The notes under the pieces were generated by a model. The model did not search any database and was not told where the DNA came from. It saw nothing but the letters and a program-made list of their open reading frames with translations. DNA of 64,000 nt, taken from contig NZ_RRCN01000001.1 of NCBI RefSeq assembly GCF_003863965.1, forward strand, positions 2,428,527 through 2,492,526, in the 5' to 3' direction. Every line of letters starts with the position of its first letter. The first letter of the stretch is position 1. Source of the DNA: Paenibacillus oralis (GTDB taxonomy: Bacteria > Bacillota > Bacilli > Paenibacillales > Paenibacillaceae). Positions 8,408-17,546 of this stretch are shown one piece after another. Position numbers and translations under genes: made by a program.

Positions 8408-9823
8408 ATGCTGCGCACTAAAATCATTTGCACGCTGGGGCCGGCTTGCGATTCTGGCGGGGTGCTTCAGGACATGATTCGCGCCGGAATGACGGTAGGC
8501 AGGCTGAACATGGCGCATGGAGAATTGGAGGAGCACGCGCGGCGGATCGCCCAGGTGCGTGAGGCGGCGCGCGAGTTGAACACGTTTGTGCCCATCATGA
8601 TGGATATTAAAGGGCCGGAGGTGCGGATCGGCAAATTGCGCGAACCGTTCGCAGAGCTTAAGGCCGGCGAGGAACTGGTGTTAACGACCGAGCAGATCGC
8701 CGGGGATGCCGCGCGAATTTCGGTCAATTATCCCGATATGCCCAAGGTGGTGCGGGAGGCCGATCGGATTTTGATCGACGACGGGCTGGTGGAACTGCGC
8801 GTCCTATCCGCCGAAGGCTCGGAGATCCGCTGCAGCATTGTCAGCGGCGGCAAGCTCAAGCCGAACAAGGGCGTGAACCTGCCTGGCATCAAAACGACGC
8901 TGCCCGGGATAACGGAACGGGATATCCGCCATATTCATTTTGGTCTGGAGCACGGCGTGGAAATGATCGCCGTTTCGTTCGTGCGCAAAGGGGATGACAT
9001 CCGCGAAGTGCGGCGAATTTTGCAGGAGCAGAGTGCCGGCCACGTGCAAATCGTTTCCAAGATCGAAAATGAAGAAGGGATTCACGATCTCGACGACATT
9101 ATAGAGGCGTCGGACGGGATCATGGTAGCCCGCGGGGATATGGGTGTGGAGGTGCCGGTGGAGGAAGTGCCGATACGGCAAAAAGAGATCATCGATAAAT
9201 GCAATTTGGCGGGAAAGCCGGTGATCGTGGCCACGCATATGCTTGAGTCGATGCAGGTGAATCCGCGGCCGACCAGGGCTGAAGTGAGCGATGTGTACAA
9301 CGCGGTGATACAGGGAGCCGATGTTGTGATGCTGTCCGGGGAATCGGCGGCCGGCAAATACCCGGTCCAGGCCGTACGCACGATGGCGGCGGTGGCCCGC
9401 AAAGCGGAGTCGATGATCGACTATGACGAGCAATTCAACCATAGAAGAAAGCTGCATGCGACCAACATCACGGAGGTGATCAGCCAAGGCGCCGTCAGCG
9501 CTTCCCTGGAGTTGGACGCCAAAGTAATTCTCACCTCCACCGAAAGCGGCTTTACCGCCCAGATGGTGTCCAAGTACCGGCCCAAGGCCCCGATCGTGGC
9601 GTTTGCGCATCACCCGCATGTGCTGGTCAAGTTATGCCTTTTGTCCGGGGTGTTCCCTTATCTGGGAGGGCCGGTGACCACCACCGACGAGATGTTTGAT
9701 TCGGCGATTCAAAGCGCGGTGAAGTCCGGGTACGCCCAGGAAGGGGACACGGTCGTGTTGTCCGCGGGCTTGCCGCTTGGGCAGGCGGGTACGACCAATT
9801 TGATTCAAATCCGGCAAATTTAA
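8408..9823 (+). CDS. pyk: Pyruvate kinase, short form
   Basis: A 471-residue enzyme that converts phosphoenolpyruvate and ADP to pyruvate and ATP, the last step of glycolysis in the cytoplasm. The start at 8408 has a GAAGGAGGG site and the typical N-terminus MLRTKIICTLGPA. The active-site signature with the catalytic lysine is seen as IVSKIENEEGI and MVARGDMGVEVP. The protein stops at the usual alpha/beta C-terminal domain and lacks the extra PEP-utiliser-like domain of the about 585-residue Bacillus enzyme. It could therefore be a second isozyme; no phosphofructokinase gene is adjacent. Confidence 0.96.
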   Translation: MLRTKIICTLGPACDSGGVLQDMIRAGMTVGRLNMAHGELEEHARRIAQVREAARELNTFVPIMMDIKGPEVRIGKLREPFAELKAGEELVLTTEQIAGDAARISVNYPDMPKVVREADRILIDDGLVELRVLSAEGSEIRCSIVSGGKLKPNKGVNLPGIKTTLPGITERDIRHIHFGLEHGVEMIAVSFVRKGDDIREVRRILQEQSAGHVQIVSKIENEEGIHDLDDIIEASDGIMVARGDMGVEVPVEEVPIRQKEIIDKCNLAGKPVIVATHMLESMQVNPRPTRAEVSDVYNAVIQGADVVMLSGESAAGKYPVQAVRTMAAVARKAESMIDYDEQFNHRRKLHATNITEVISQGAVSASLELDAKVILTSTESGFTAQMVSKYRPKAPIVAFAHHPHVLVKLCLLSGVFPYLGGPVTTTDEMFDSAIQSAVKSGYAQEGDTVVLSAGLPLGQAGTTNLIQIRQI

Positions 9824-9888
9824 AGAGGGCGGGACCGGTTTGCCGCGTAGGAGGGGGTAGGGCCGTCCGCTTTTCCACATAACGTGAC

Positions 9889-10085
9889 ATAACGGCAAAA
9901 AAGGTCCCTATATTTTTGGATTTCGGATAATTCGCCGGAATAACGGATTTTTGTGCCGCTATTTTCCGTTGGACTGGCGCAAATGAGGTTTTTCGGCGTC
10001 ATGGCCGAGGCATAGCGACATAAATTGCCGCTATTTGCCGAGCCAAATGTCCAGTCGGGAGTATAGGACCACAAATTACCGCTAT
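9889..10085. repeat. Palindrome quartet element, ATAACGG...CCGCTAT family
   Basis: Four 23-base units with ATA/TAT ends lie at 9889-9911, 9940-9962, 10012-10034 and 10063-10085. Units 1 and 2 read ATAACGG..., units 3 and 4 are the inverted form ending ...CCGCTAT. Start-to-start distances are 51, 72 and 51 bases. It lies between the convergent pyk and PTS genes. The ends of the unit resemble those of the TAACGGACAC family at 16.8, 51.6 and 60.7 kb. Confidence 0.75.
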
Positions 10086-10100
10086 TTCTGAGCGCTCCGA

Positions 10101-10140
10101 AAAAAGGCACTCCCCGACAACCTGCACCGGGAGTGCCTTT
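10101..10140 (-). terminator. Terminator of the PTS permease gene
   Basis: AAAGGCACTCCC (10103-10114) pairs with GGGAGTGCCTTT (10129-10140). On the minus strand the stem is followed by a T run, 10 bases after the PTS stop. A short T run also exists on the plus strand, so it may act both ways. Confidence 0.9.
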
Positions 10141-10149
10141 TCCCTCATA

Positions 10150-12177
10150 TTACTGAATCTCATCCAGCAGCTCGTAGGCCGCTTGTTTGGTCTTCACGTT
10201 CAACAAGCGCTCTCTGAAGCCGTCGTCCATCAGCTGGCGGGAGAGCATTTGCAAAATTTTCAGGTGCTCATTGCCTTTATTCTCGGCAGGGACGGCGATC
10301 ATAAAGATCAGCTTGGCCGGTGTTCCGTCCGCGCTGTTCCAGTCGACGCCTTCCGGCTTCATCCCGAATACGACCCGCGGCTTAAGGACGGCGGATGATT
10401 TCCCGTGGGGAACGGCGATGTTCATCCCGATTCCGGTAGAGCTTTCACTCTCGCGGCTCAAAATCGCTCGCTTAAATTCCTCCCGGGAGGTCAGCACGCC
10501 TTCCGCCTCCAATTTAGCGATCATTTCATCGATGACCCCGTCCCGCGTTGAAGCGGTCAATGAAGTCTCGATCAGATTCAAATCAAGGATATCCGTCAGT
10601 TTGTTGACCGGGCGCGGCTCTTGCTGCTCTTTAGCTGCGGTTCCGGTTTTGACTTCAGAGCCGGCCATGGCGGGTGTGCCCATCTGCTGCCGTCCCTGCC
10701 GCCGCTCCTGCCACCGTTCCACAAGCTCCGCAGCCGAAGCAGCCTCTTCATAAGCCTCGGAACCGCCGGCGAGCTGAGGTGCAACCTGATCCTTTTTAAG
10801 CAGCTTGATCATCAGCGCGGTCACAATCGCCCCAATGATCACGGCGACGAAAAACATCAGGACGTTATCCACCGCACCCAATACCGCAACGATCGGGCCT
10901 CCGTGGGCTACCCGGTCACCGACGTTCCCGAGCATGGCGATTACGGAACCAGCCATGGAGCCGACCATGATGCTCGGAATGACGCGCAGCGGGTCCTGCG
11001 AAGCGAACGGAATCGCGCCTTCGGTGATGCCGAACAAGCCCATCGTAAAAGCCGCTTTCCCGGATTCGCGTTCGGCGTCGTGGAATTTCCGCTTGAACAT
11101 AAACGTGGCGAGGCCAAGGCCGATCGGCGGAATACAAATCGCCACGGCAATCGGACCCATAATCTGATAGTTGCCCTCGGCGATCATCGCGGACCCGAAC
11201 ATAAAGGCAACCTTGTTGACGGGGCCGCCCATATCGAAGGAAATCATGGCGCCGAGAATGAGCGCGAGCAGGATGGAGCTGGTCCCCTGCATGCTGGCCA
11301 GCCAGGTGGTCATCCAGGCAAACACCTGGGCGATCGGTCCGCCCAGCAGAAAGATAAAGATCAGGCCGACGATCAGCGAGGAAAGTACCGGGATGATAAT
11401 GATCGGCATGATCGGGACGATCGGTTTCGGCACTTTCCATTTCTTGATCCACAGAGCCACGTAACCGGCCAGAAAACCGGCGATAATCCCCCCGATAAAT
11501 CCGGCGCCGGCTTCGCTGCCGTAGAAGCTGCCGTTGGCGGCGATGTAGCCGCCGATCAGCCCTGGCGCCAGGCCCGGCCGGTCCGCGATGCTAAAGGAGA
11601 TGAACCCGGCCAGAATCGGAACCATAAACGTAAAGGATGCGGCGCCCAGCTTCTCGATCGTTTTCCAGAACGAATCCTCGGGAATTTGCAGGCCGCCCGG
11701 CGTCGGCACGCCGCCGACCGACAACGCGATGGCGATCAGCAAACCGCCGACGACGATAAACGGGATCATGTAAGAGACACCGCTCATCAAATGCCGGTAA
11801 AATTGGTTCTGCTGTTTGCCCGCCGCTTGCTTGACCGGACGGTCGCCTGCCTCTTTGCTCCCCCGGTACACTGTGGCTTCACCGCGAATCATTTTTTGGA
11901 TCAGTTCTTCCGGGGTGCGGATTCCTTCCTGTACGCCTGCCGCCAGCAATTTTTTGCCGATGAACCGGCTTTTATCCACGTACTTGTCCGCCGCGATGAT
12001 AATCCCGTCCGCCTGGCGGATCTCCTCCTCCGTAAACTGGTTTTCCACCCCGATCGAGCCCTGGGTTTCAACTTTCATCTCAATGCCTAATTTCTCCGCG
12101 GCTTTCTGCAAATTTTCCGCCGCCATATAAGTATGGGCAATCCCGTTTGGGCATGAGGTGATGGCCAACAATTTCAT
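10150..12177 (-). CDS. PTS fructose/mannose-family permease, fused IIB-IIC-IIA
   Basis: A 675-residue membrane protein that imports and phosphorylates a sugar. Domain order is IIB (about 1-95, phosphorylated C9 in ITSCPNGIAHTY), a linker, the membrane IIC domain (about 130-470), a Gln/Gly-rich linker, and IIA (about 530-675, phosphorylated H591 in AVPHGKSS). The B-C-A order is that of Bacillus ManP rather than the A-B-C order of FruA, and a ManR-like regulator lies directly upstream in the same direction, as in the man operon. No mannose-6-phosphate isomerase or 1-phosphofructokinase gene is adjacent, so fructose, mannose or another hexose remains open. A CcpA-type site lies upstream. Confidence 0.93.
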   Translation of the reverse strand: MKLLAITSCPNGIAHTYMAAENLQKAAEKLGIEMKVETQGSIGVENQFTEEEIRQADGIIIAADKYVDKSRFIGKKLLAAGVQEGIRTPEELIQKMIRGEATVYRGSKEAGDRPVKQAAGKQQNQFYRHLMSGVSYMIPFIVVGGLLIAIALSVGGVPTPGGLQIPEDSFWKTIEKLGAASFTFMVPILAGFISFSIADRPGLAPGLIGGYIAANGSFYGSEAGAGFIGGIIAGFLAGYVALWIKKWKVPKPIVPIMPIIIIPVLSSLIVGLIFIFLLGGPIAQVFAWMTTWLASMQGTSSILLALILGAMISFDMGGPVNKVAFMFGSAMIAEGNYQIMGPIAVAICIPPIGLGLATFMFKRKFHDAERESGKAAFTMGLFGITEGAIPFASQDPLRVIPSIMVGSMAGSVIAMLGNVGDRVAHGGPIVAVLGAVDNVLMFFVAVIIGAIVTALMIKLLKKDQVAPQLAGGSEAYEEAASAAELVERWQERRQGRQQMGTPAMAGSEVKTGTAAKEQQEPRPVNKLTDILDLNLIETSLTASTRDGVIDEMIAKLEAEGVLTSREEFKRAILSRESESSTGIGMNIAVPHGKSSAVLKPRVVFGMKPEGVDWNSADGTPAKLIFMIAVPAENKGNEHLKILQMLSRQLMDDGFRERLLNVKTKQAAYELLDEIQ

Positions 12178-12203
12178 GGTTTTGGTCCCCCCTGTTTCAA
12201 GTT

Positions 12204-12217
12204 AGTAATCGCTTACA
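12204..12217 (-). promoter_or_regulatory. Candidate cre (CcpA) site of the PTS gene
   Basis: On the minus strand the site reads TGTAAGCGATTACT, one mismatch from the usual TGWAANCGNTNWCA. It lies 27 bases upstream of the PTS start codon, where bound CcpA would block transcription when a preferred sugar is present. Confidence 0.65.
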
Positions 12218-12305
12218 ACCTCATCTTAGCGCAGAAAAAGGACGGAAAAGATTTTAATTCTTACCGCAGGTTCCGGAAAAACCGATTTTTTCCGTACCGC
12301 CCTGC

Positions 12306-14273
12306 TCATAGGCATCCCAGCAGTTCCTCGGGGGCGCACGCCCGGATCATGCGCTCGACCGCGGACGGCTGCTCGCTGAGCAGCGATAGCCGTTGAAACA
12401 GCTTTTTCATGCTGTCCTGATCCCGATGGTCCAGGGCGAGCATAAACACCACGGACACTTTCTCCTGGTCCCAATCCAGCGGTTCCTTTAACGTGGCTAC
12501 GGCGATTTGCGAACTTCGGATCAGCTTGGGATCGCCATGGGGAATCGCAATGCCGCCGCCGATCGTCGTCGACGAGACGCGTTCCCGGAGCAAGGCCTGA
12601 TGGGCATAGTCCTGCTCCACAAAACCCTGCACGTGCAGCTGGTTTGCGAGATATTCGATGATTTCAAAGCGGTGGCCGAAACCGGCCTGCGGGAAAACAA
12701 GGGAAGGCCGGGTAAACTGCTGCAGGATGGAGCCCGAATCGGCGGGTTCCCTTTCCTCGTCCATCCGGCCGATGAAGTCTTCGATCTTGCGGATTTCCCC
12801 CGAATCCAGCAGCGGGGAGACGACGATATGCGGTGGGTTGACATTCTCCAGCGGTATCGTGGACACGATAAAATCGACGCCCTCCCGGGCGAGGTAAGCC
12901 GGCAAATCGGCCTTCCGGACGGAATCCAGCACTTTCAGATCCGGGAATTTCCGCTCCAGCTTGGTGCGCAAAATCTGCGACACGCCGATCCCCATATGGC
13001 ACACCGTTATAATCTGCTTCGGCTTCGCCGCGGGTTGGCTTAAACGTTCGACCGCCGCCTGAAAATGCAAGGTCAGATAAGCCGCCTCCTCTTCGGGAAT
13101 GACAAACGGGAATCCGCCGCCGATTCCGCGGGTGGCGTCGATGACCCTATCAAACATGTACGGGTACATTTTTTTGATATCCGGAAGCATCGGATTGGTT
13201 ACGATCAGTCCATAGCTTAGGCGGTTAACCGCCGAATACAGGTGAATGCGCAGCCCTTCCAGCAAAATCGGATCCCGGGCAAAATCGACCAAGGTCAGCG
13301 CGGACATTTTTTGCACGAGCGACTCCACCAATCCGGAGACACGGCCCCGGTCATCGGCAGAGCCGGACGGGCCGCCTGCGGGCAAGCTGGCTTCAATCCG
13401 CGTCTGGGAGCGGATTTTTCCGCCGAGGATATGCGCGGTTAAATAAGCCACCTCATCTTGGGGGAAACGGACGGCGAAAATCCGCTCCAATTTCCGGGCG
13501 AACGCATCCGTCCAGGGAAACTCCCGTTTTTCCCGGATAAGCGACTTTTCTTGCTCCGAAAAAGAGATCGGCTGCTTCAGCTTCGTCCTCCGCACCATCA
13601 GCAGCGTGTGCACAAGCAGGTTGTCCATAGCTTCGTCCGTGAAAAAAAGCCCGGCATCCGTTTCCAGCTGCTTCAACTCGCGGGCAACGAGCTCAATTTC
13701 GTGGGGCGCAAACCTGTCCTTGATAAATTGGTTGCCGGCTTGGCCCGTCAGTTGGGACAGCTTCGACAAAGCGGTCCGTTTATCGCGTTCCTTGCCTTCG
13801 GCGGTGACGCCGACCTTTTGTTTGGAGACGATGGAGAGGTTGTATTTTTTGAGCCATGGCTGAAGCCTGTCCAAGTCTTTTTTAATGGTGGCCTTATTTA
13901 CGAAATGCTGCGCTGCGAGCTCATGGATCGTTGTGGGCCGGGGTTCCATCAGCAGCCGGTAGAGGATCGCCGCGGACCGGTTCACATCCGTATTGTATTC
14001 CTTGTTCGGGGCGGACCAGAACAGCGAGCTTAACAGCTTTTCTTTCTCCCGCTCCCCAATCGTGAGCGATACCCCAATGCCGGGTTTGCGCAGCAGCTTG
14101 GCCGTGGTATGCTCCGCCAAATACCGCTCGATTTCATCGAAATCGTTGCGGATCGTTTTCTCCGAACAGTTTAGCTCTGCCGCTATATCCTGGACGCGAA
14201 CATGGGGGCGCTGTTCCGTTAAAAGCATGTGAAGTATTCCTTTTTGCCGATCGTTCATGTTATGCGTCAACAT
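12306..14273 (-). CDS. PRD-containing PTS-controlled transcription activator (ManR/MtlR/LicR type)
   Basis: A 655-residue regulator. In order it has an N-terminal winged helix (about 5-60), a second HTH of the Mga type, two PTS regulation domains, an EIIB-Gat-like domain (CHMGIGVSQ with its cysteine, near residue 425) and a C-terminal EIIA-like domain (AIPHGDPK with its histidine). PTS proteins phosphorylate such regulators to turn sugar operons on or off. The gene lies immediately upstream of the PTS permease on the same strand, with 128 bases between, so it most likely activates that gene. Assignment to ManR rather than MtlR rests on the neighbouring B-C-A permease. Confidence 0.9.
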   Translation of the reverse strand: MLTHNMNDRQKGILHMLLTEQRPHVRVQDIAAELNCSEKTIRNDFDEIERYLAEHTTAKLLRKPGIGVSLTIGEREKEKLLSSLFWSAPNKEYNTDVNRSAAILYRLLMEPRPTTIHELAAQHFVNKATIKKDLDRLQPWLKKYNLSIVSKQKVGVTAEGKERDKRTALSKLSQLTGQAGNQFIKDRFAPHEIELVARELKQLETDAGLFFTDEAMDNLLVHTLLMVRRTKLKQPISFSEQEKSLIREKREFPWTDAFARKLERIFAVRFPQDEVAYLTAHILGGKIRSQTRIEASLPAGGPSGSADDRGRVSGLVESLVQKMSALTLVDFARDPILLEGLRIHLYSAVNRLSYGLIVTNPMLPDIKKMYPYMFDRVIDATRGIGGGFPFVIPEEEAAYLTLHFQAAVERLSQPAAKPKQIITVCHMGIGVSQILRTKLERKFPDLKVLDSVRKADLPAYLAREGVDFIVSTIPLENVNPPHIVVSPLLDSGEIRKIEDFIGRMDEEREPADSGSILQQFTRPSLVFPQAGFGHRFEIIEYLANQLHVQGFVEQDYAHQALLRERVSSTTIGGGIAIPHGDPKLIRSSQIAVATLKEPLDWDQEKVSVVFMLALDHRDQDSMKKLFQRLSLLSEQPSAVERMIRACAPEELLGCL

Positions 14274-14364
14274 CCTTCGAATAAAATGGCCTTTTGATCT
14301 GAATATTGCTGAAATCGCTCTATATTATAGCATTGCCAGGGAACGGATATTCAATGGAATCATC

Positions 14365-14392
14365 ACCAAAACGGGCTTTTGCACGTACAATA
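14365..14392 (+). promoter_or_regulatory. Possible sigma-K-type promoter of tgl
   Basis: AC at 14365-14366, a 17-base spacer and CGTACAATA at 14384-14392 resemble the mother-cell consensus AC-N16-CATANNNTA with one mismatch and one extra spacer base. Bacillus tgl is transcribed late in the mother cell, which agrees. The match is short and could be chance. Confidence 0.35.
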
Positions 14393-14432
14393 ACCTAACC
14401 AACCCCAAAACAATGAACACGGAGGGGAAAAG

Positions 14433-15218
14433 ATGATTGTTTTACCGCCCGGAGATAGAATCCGGTTAGGTCAGATGGCGCTGCCCGAGCTGCAGCGGTC
14501 CATCGTGCAGGCGAAGGAAGCCAGCCCGGCCGCTTACGCGTATGTGTCGCTGGAGGCGCTCCTGTTCGAACTTAGCCTTCGCAGCCGCATCGTGGAGTCG
14601 GCACAGGCGCTGTATGCCAGCGGAGTGAAGTTTGCCACGTACAAAACTTCCCGCTGCAACGAAGCGTATTGGCATCGAACCGGGGAAGGGGGATTCCGGC
14701 TGCGAAGCGGAGTGGCTCCCACCGATGCCATCCGTGATATTTTTGCCAACGGCTCGCTCTATGGGTTTGAATGTTCCATGGCGATGGTTATCGTTGTGTA
14801 CAAGGCGGTGTTGGAGCAAATCCCGCGGTCGGCGTTCAACACTTACTTTAACAATTTGTATTTGTATGATTGGCAGTATGACAGTGATCTTGGATTTATC
14901 CAGGGAAACCGGATGCTTGGAGCTTACCCGGGGGACATTTTCTATTTCAAAAATCCCGACCATAACCCGGCAACCCCGGAGTGGCAGGGAGAGAATGGCA
15001 TCATGCTGGGGCCTGACCTGTTTTACGGCCATGGCGTAGGCATAAAATCTTCGTCCGGAATCATTGAAGCGCTGAACCGCAGAAGAAGGCCGGGCAGCAG
15101 GGTATCGGCATATATGCTTGATGAGGTGATCTATCCGAACTTCGAGCATATCCGCAGACTGAGCGGCGTATTTGCGAGAATCGGCAGCAGCGTATACCGC
15201 CGCAAGCAAGCCGTTTAA
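14433..15218 (+). CDS. tgl: Protein-glutamine gamma-glutamyltransferase (spore coat transglutaminase)
   Basis: A 261-residue protein closely resembling Bacillus Tgl (245 residues) throughout, for instance GVKFATY near 65-70, the catalytic cysteine C114 in YGFECSMA, the LYDW segment, YFKNPDHNP and LGPDLFYGHGVGI. The enzyme makes epsilon-(gamma-glutamyl)lysine cross-links between coat proteins during sporulation. A GGAGGGG site precedes the ATG. It is transcribed divergently from the PTS regulator and stands alone. This is one of the clearest indications that the organism forms endospores. Confidence 0.95.
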   Translation: MIVLPPGDRIRLGQMALPELQRSIVQAKEASPAAYAYVSLEALLFELSLRSRIVESAQALYASGVKFATYKTSRCNEAYWHRTGEGGFRLRSGVAPTDAIRDIFANGSLYGFECSMAMVIVVYKAVLEQIPRSAFNTYFNNLYLYDWQYDSDLGFIQGNRMLGAYPGDIFYFKNPDHNPATPEWQGENGIMLGPDLFYGHGVGIKSSSGIIEALNRRRRPGSRVSAYMLDEVIYPNFEHIRRLSGVFARIGSSVYRRKQAV

Positions 15219-15277
15219 TCGGAAAAAGGGGGCGCCTCCCGCGCCTCCCTGCGGTTTTTTATTTGCGAAAAATACGC

Positions 15278-15306
15278 AAAAACCACTGGATCGCACCATC
15301 CAGTGG
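15278..15306 (-). terminator. Terminator of the Gly/Phe-rich protein gene
   Basis: CCACTGGAT (15283-15291) pairs perfectly with ATCCAGTGG (15298-15306). On the minus strand the stem is followed by TTTTT, 20 bases past the stop codon. Confidence 0.85.
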
Positions 15307-15325
15307 CCGTAGCTTTGATTCGTAA

Positions 15326-15784
15326 TCAAAAGAAGAATGGGAAGAAAAATCTTCTGAGTCCGAAAAACGGGAAAGGCCGGCGTATAAAGCGGCGAAATCT
15401 CCGGGGGAATCCGCCGAAAAAAGGAAATCCGCCAAACCCGCCAAATCCGCCAAACGGAGCGCCAAACGGAGTGCCAAACCCGCCGAACGGAGTGCCAAAT
15501 CCGCCAAACGGAGCGCCAAAAGCACGATCGTCGCCGTCCATATCGCCGATCGGAATGAGCAAATACACGTGATCGTCGTCCATTCCGTCAATAATACCTA
15601 CGTGAACATGGCCGTCGCTGCTTTCAATGTGAATGAGATGATGATGATATCTTTTGCAAATTTCCATCATATGTCTTTTGTGGCCGTGGTGATCCATCGG
15701 CTCATGGTACGCGGGGCTGACCTGGCTGATGGGAGCGGTCGGGGTAGCCCCGTAAGTCGAATACACATTAGGATTGGGTTGCAT
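15326..15784 (-). CDS. Small His-rich and Gly/Phe-rich protein, probable spore or surface component
   Basis: A 152-residue protein with no signal peptide. Residues about 30-80 are rich in histidine and carry a compact domain (DGHVHVGIIDGMDDDHVYLLIPIG). Residues about 85-130 are tandem FGGFGTPFG-like repeats. The tail is Arg/Phe-rich (RRFRRFIRRPFPFFGLRR) and ends in FFFPFFF. Similar small proteins with an Arg/Phe tail are, as far as I recall, widespread and unnamed in Bacillales. The aromatic, low-complexity make-up and the neighbouring tgl suggest a spore-layer component, but this is inference only. Confidence 0.7.
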   Translation of the reverse strand: MQPNPNVYSTYGATPTAPISQVSPAYHEPMDHHGHKRHMMEICKRYHHHLIHIESSDGHVHVGIIDGMDDDHVYLLIPIGDMDGDDRAFGAPFGGFGTPFGGFGTPFGAPFGGFGGFGGFPFFGGFPRRFRRFIRRPFPFFGLRRFFFPFFF

Positions 15785-16023
15785 GAGTTCAATTCCTCCT
15801 TTTTTTCATGCTGCAGTATATTCGCGAATATGGGCATTTGTGCAGTGGTGGACAAGCAACAGGCAAAAGAATCATTGTTCGGGTTTCCACTTTTTGGTTT
15901 CTAAACGGTTCTTTTATGCTAAGATGGGAGTGAATTAACTGCTGGAAAATGACACCCAAGCAAATTGAAAGCGGATTCAAGGTGAAGCTCTAATATTATC
16001 CGAATAGGAGGCATTGTTGAATC

Positions 16024-16725
16024 ATGAAAATGATCGTTACGGGAGCGGGCCGGGGGCTTGGCCGGGAGATCGTCAAGGAAGCGCTGGGGCGGGGACATAA
16101 GGTAGCTGCGGGTCTTCGATCCCTGGATACGAACATGGAGCCGCTGCAGGAGCTGCAGGCCCGGGCGTCAGGCCGGCTGACGCTTCTGGAGCTGGATGTC
16201 GATGAGGAAGAGTCGGTGCTTAAAGCCAAAGAGGCGATGGCGGCCAAGTGGGGCGCTTTGGATGCGCTGGTCAACAACGCCGGCATTTTGCTTGCTCGCG
16301 AACAGCCTATTGAACAGCTTGAGTTTGCGGCGGTGGAGAATACCTTCCGGACGAACCTGCTTGGCCCGATGAAAATGGTGAAGCATTTTTTGCCGTTGAT
16401 GAAAAACAGCGCCCATCCCTGCATCTTGAACGTATCCTCGGAAGCCGGATGCTTCTCGTGGGCCCACGGCCGGGACTATCCTTACGGGCTCTCCAAGGCG
16501 GCGCTCAACTTCTTCTCCGCTCAGCTGCGCAAGGAGCTATCCCCGCAAGGTTTTGCCGTATACGCGCTGCATCCCGGCTGGATCCGCACCCCGATGGGCG
16601 GCAGCGAAGCCCCTGGCGATCCGGCGGATACGGCGCAAAGCATTCTTGATCTTGTTGAAGGAAAAATCGAGGCCGATGCCGGGGCCTGGATGATCGACCG
16701 TGAAGGAGAGGCGATGCCTTTCTAA
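16024..16725 (+). CDS. SDR-family oxidoreductase
   Basis: A 233-residue short-chain dehydrogenase/reductase. It has the cofactor-binding motif GAGRGLGRE (about 7-15), the NNAG motif near residue 88, a catalytic serine in NVSSEAG and the active-site YPYGLSKAA with the YxxxK pair. The substrate is unknown. An AGGAGG site lies 13 bases before the ATG. The gene stands alone; the next 820 bases carry two palindrome quartets. Confidence 0.9.
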   Translation: MKMIVTGAGRGLGREIVKEALGRGHKVAAGLRSLDTNMEPLQELQARASGRLTLLELDVDEEESVLKAKEAMAAKWGALDALVNNAGILLAREQPIEQLEFAAVENTFRTNLLGPMKMVKHFLPLMKNSAHPCILNVSSEAGCFSWAHGRDYPYGLSKAALNFFSAQLRKELSPQGFAVYALHPGWIRTPMGGSEAPGDPADTAQSILDLVEGKIEADAGAWMIDREGEAMPF

Positions 16726-16790
16726 GGCAGCTAACGCACCTTTCTAAGGCAACTAATGTACCTTTCTAAGGTAAACAGTATGCCGAATTC

Positions 16791-16974
16791 TAACGGACAC
16801 CAGCGCCGCTATTTGGGTGAAATTCGCAGTTTTCAAAATGTAACGGACACCACAGCCCTTATTCGGCACAAATGAGCATGTATCCGGCCATTTTCGAGCA
16901 AATAGCGGCTCTCCTGTCCGTTAGAAATTGAAACGGCTTCTTTTCAGGCAAATAAGGTCATTCATGTCCGTTAG
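16791..16974. repeat. Palindrome quartet element, TAACGGACAC family
   Basis: Units start at 16791 and 16841 (TAACGGACAC...CTATTTG or ...CTTATTCG) and, inverted, at 16899 and 16949 (CAAATAGCGG... and CAAATAAGG..., both ending TGTCCGTTAG). Distances are 50, 58 and 50 bases. The bases before it (16730-16790) hold a short direct repeat, ACCTTTCTAAGG, seen twice. Diverged relatives lie at 51546 and 60630. Confidence 0.8.
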
Positions 16975-17087
16975 CAGCCTTGAGGCAAGTTACATAAGGG
17001 AGGGGCTTTCCACCTTGTGCAGGAGCAGGGGGCGGTGGAGCCTCTTTTCTTTTTGGGCTAGAGCCTTGATCGGTTTGGCACTGACCC

Positions 17088-17274
17088 TTAATTGCAAATC
17101 ATACAACTAACTTGATATCAATCTACCCAATCTTTCGTTTAATTGCATTTCATGCAGTTATTCCCCGTTTATTTCCCCTTTCCTTCGAAAGATTGCGGAG
17201 TAATTGCAGGTTTTGCACTTAATCAAGCGCTGTGGCCGTATTGCCGGATAAGTAACTGTATATTTTGCAACTAT
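17088..17274. repeat. Palindrome quartet element, TAATTGCAT..ATGCAGTTA family
   Basis: Four 23-base units start at 17088, 17139, 17201 and 17252; the second is nearly a perfect palindrome (TAATTGCAT TTC ATGCAGTTA). Units 3 and 4 are inverted. Distances are 51, 62 and 51 bases, the same as in the unrelated-sequence element at 5960. Together with the element at 16791 it fills most of the 820-base gap between the SDR gene and doxX. The rest of the gap holds no gene I can support. Confidence 0.75.
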
Positions 17275-17432
17275 CCCATTCCATGCATAGACCCTGAGAG
17301 CGCTGGAGCAGAAAGCAGGCACTATCACTGCCGCGCTGGCTTTGCAACAACTGCCGGATCTGATCTGCGAAGTCGCCTCGAAAGCCGTAAAAATTGAATG
17401 TTTAAAAAACCATTTATTAAAAATGTGGTATA

Positions 17433-17475
17433 TGTGATTTAAATCACATGTATTGTGAAAAAAATCACTTATAAT
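17433..17475 (+). promoter_or_regulatory. Crp/Fnr-type promoter of doxX with two operator boxes
   Basis: A perfect box TGTGATTTAAATCACA lies at 17433-17448 and a second, TGTGAAAAAAATCACT, at 17454-17469; their centres are 21 bp apart, two helical turns. A TATAAT follows at 17470-17475. With a start near 17482 the first box is centred at -41.5, the classic activating position, while the second overlaps the -35/-10 spacer. Fnr is the first candidate; the second box also resembles a Rex site. Confidence 0.75.
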
Positions 17476-17546
17476 AAAGACATCAAAGATGATCATCCTT
17501 AAACAAACAAAATTAATCGAACAAATCACCTTAAGGAGTGGTAAAT

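Noticed and set aside
10621..12090. A 489-codon open frame on the plus strand opposite the PTS gene
   Set aside because: It is antisense to a clearly coding gene with intact motifs, has no family resemblance and is rich in Arg, His, Asp and Gln, as expected for the complement of a GC-biased gene.
16791..17274. CRISPR array
   Set aside because: The repeats are few, vary in sequence, are partly inverted and have no cas genes nearby.
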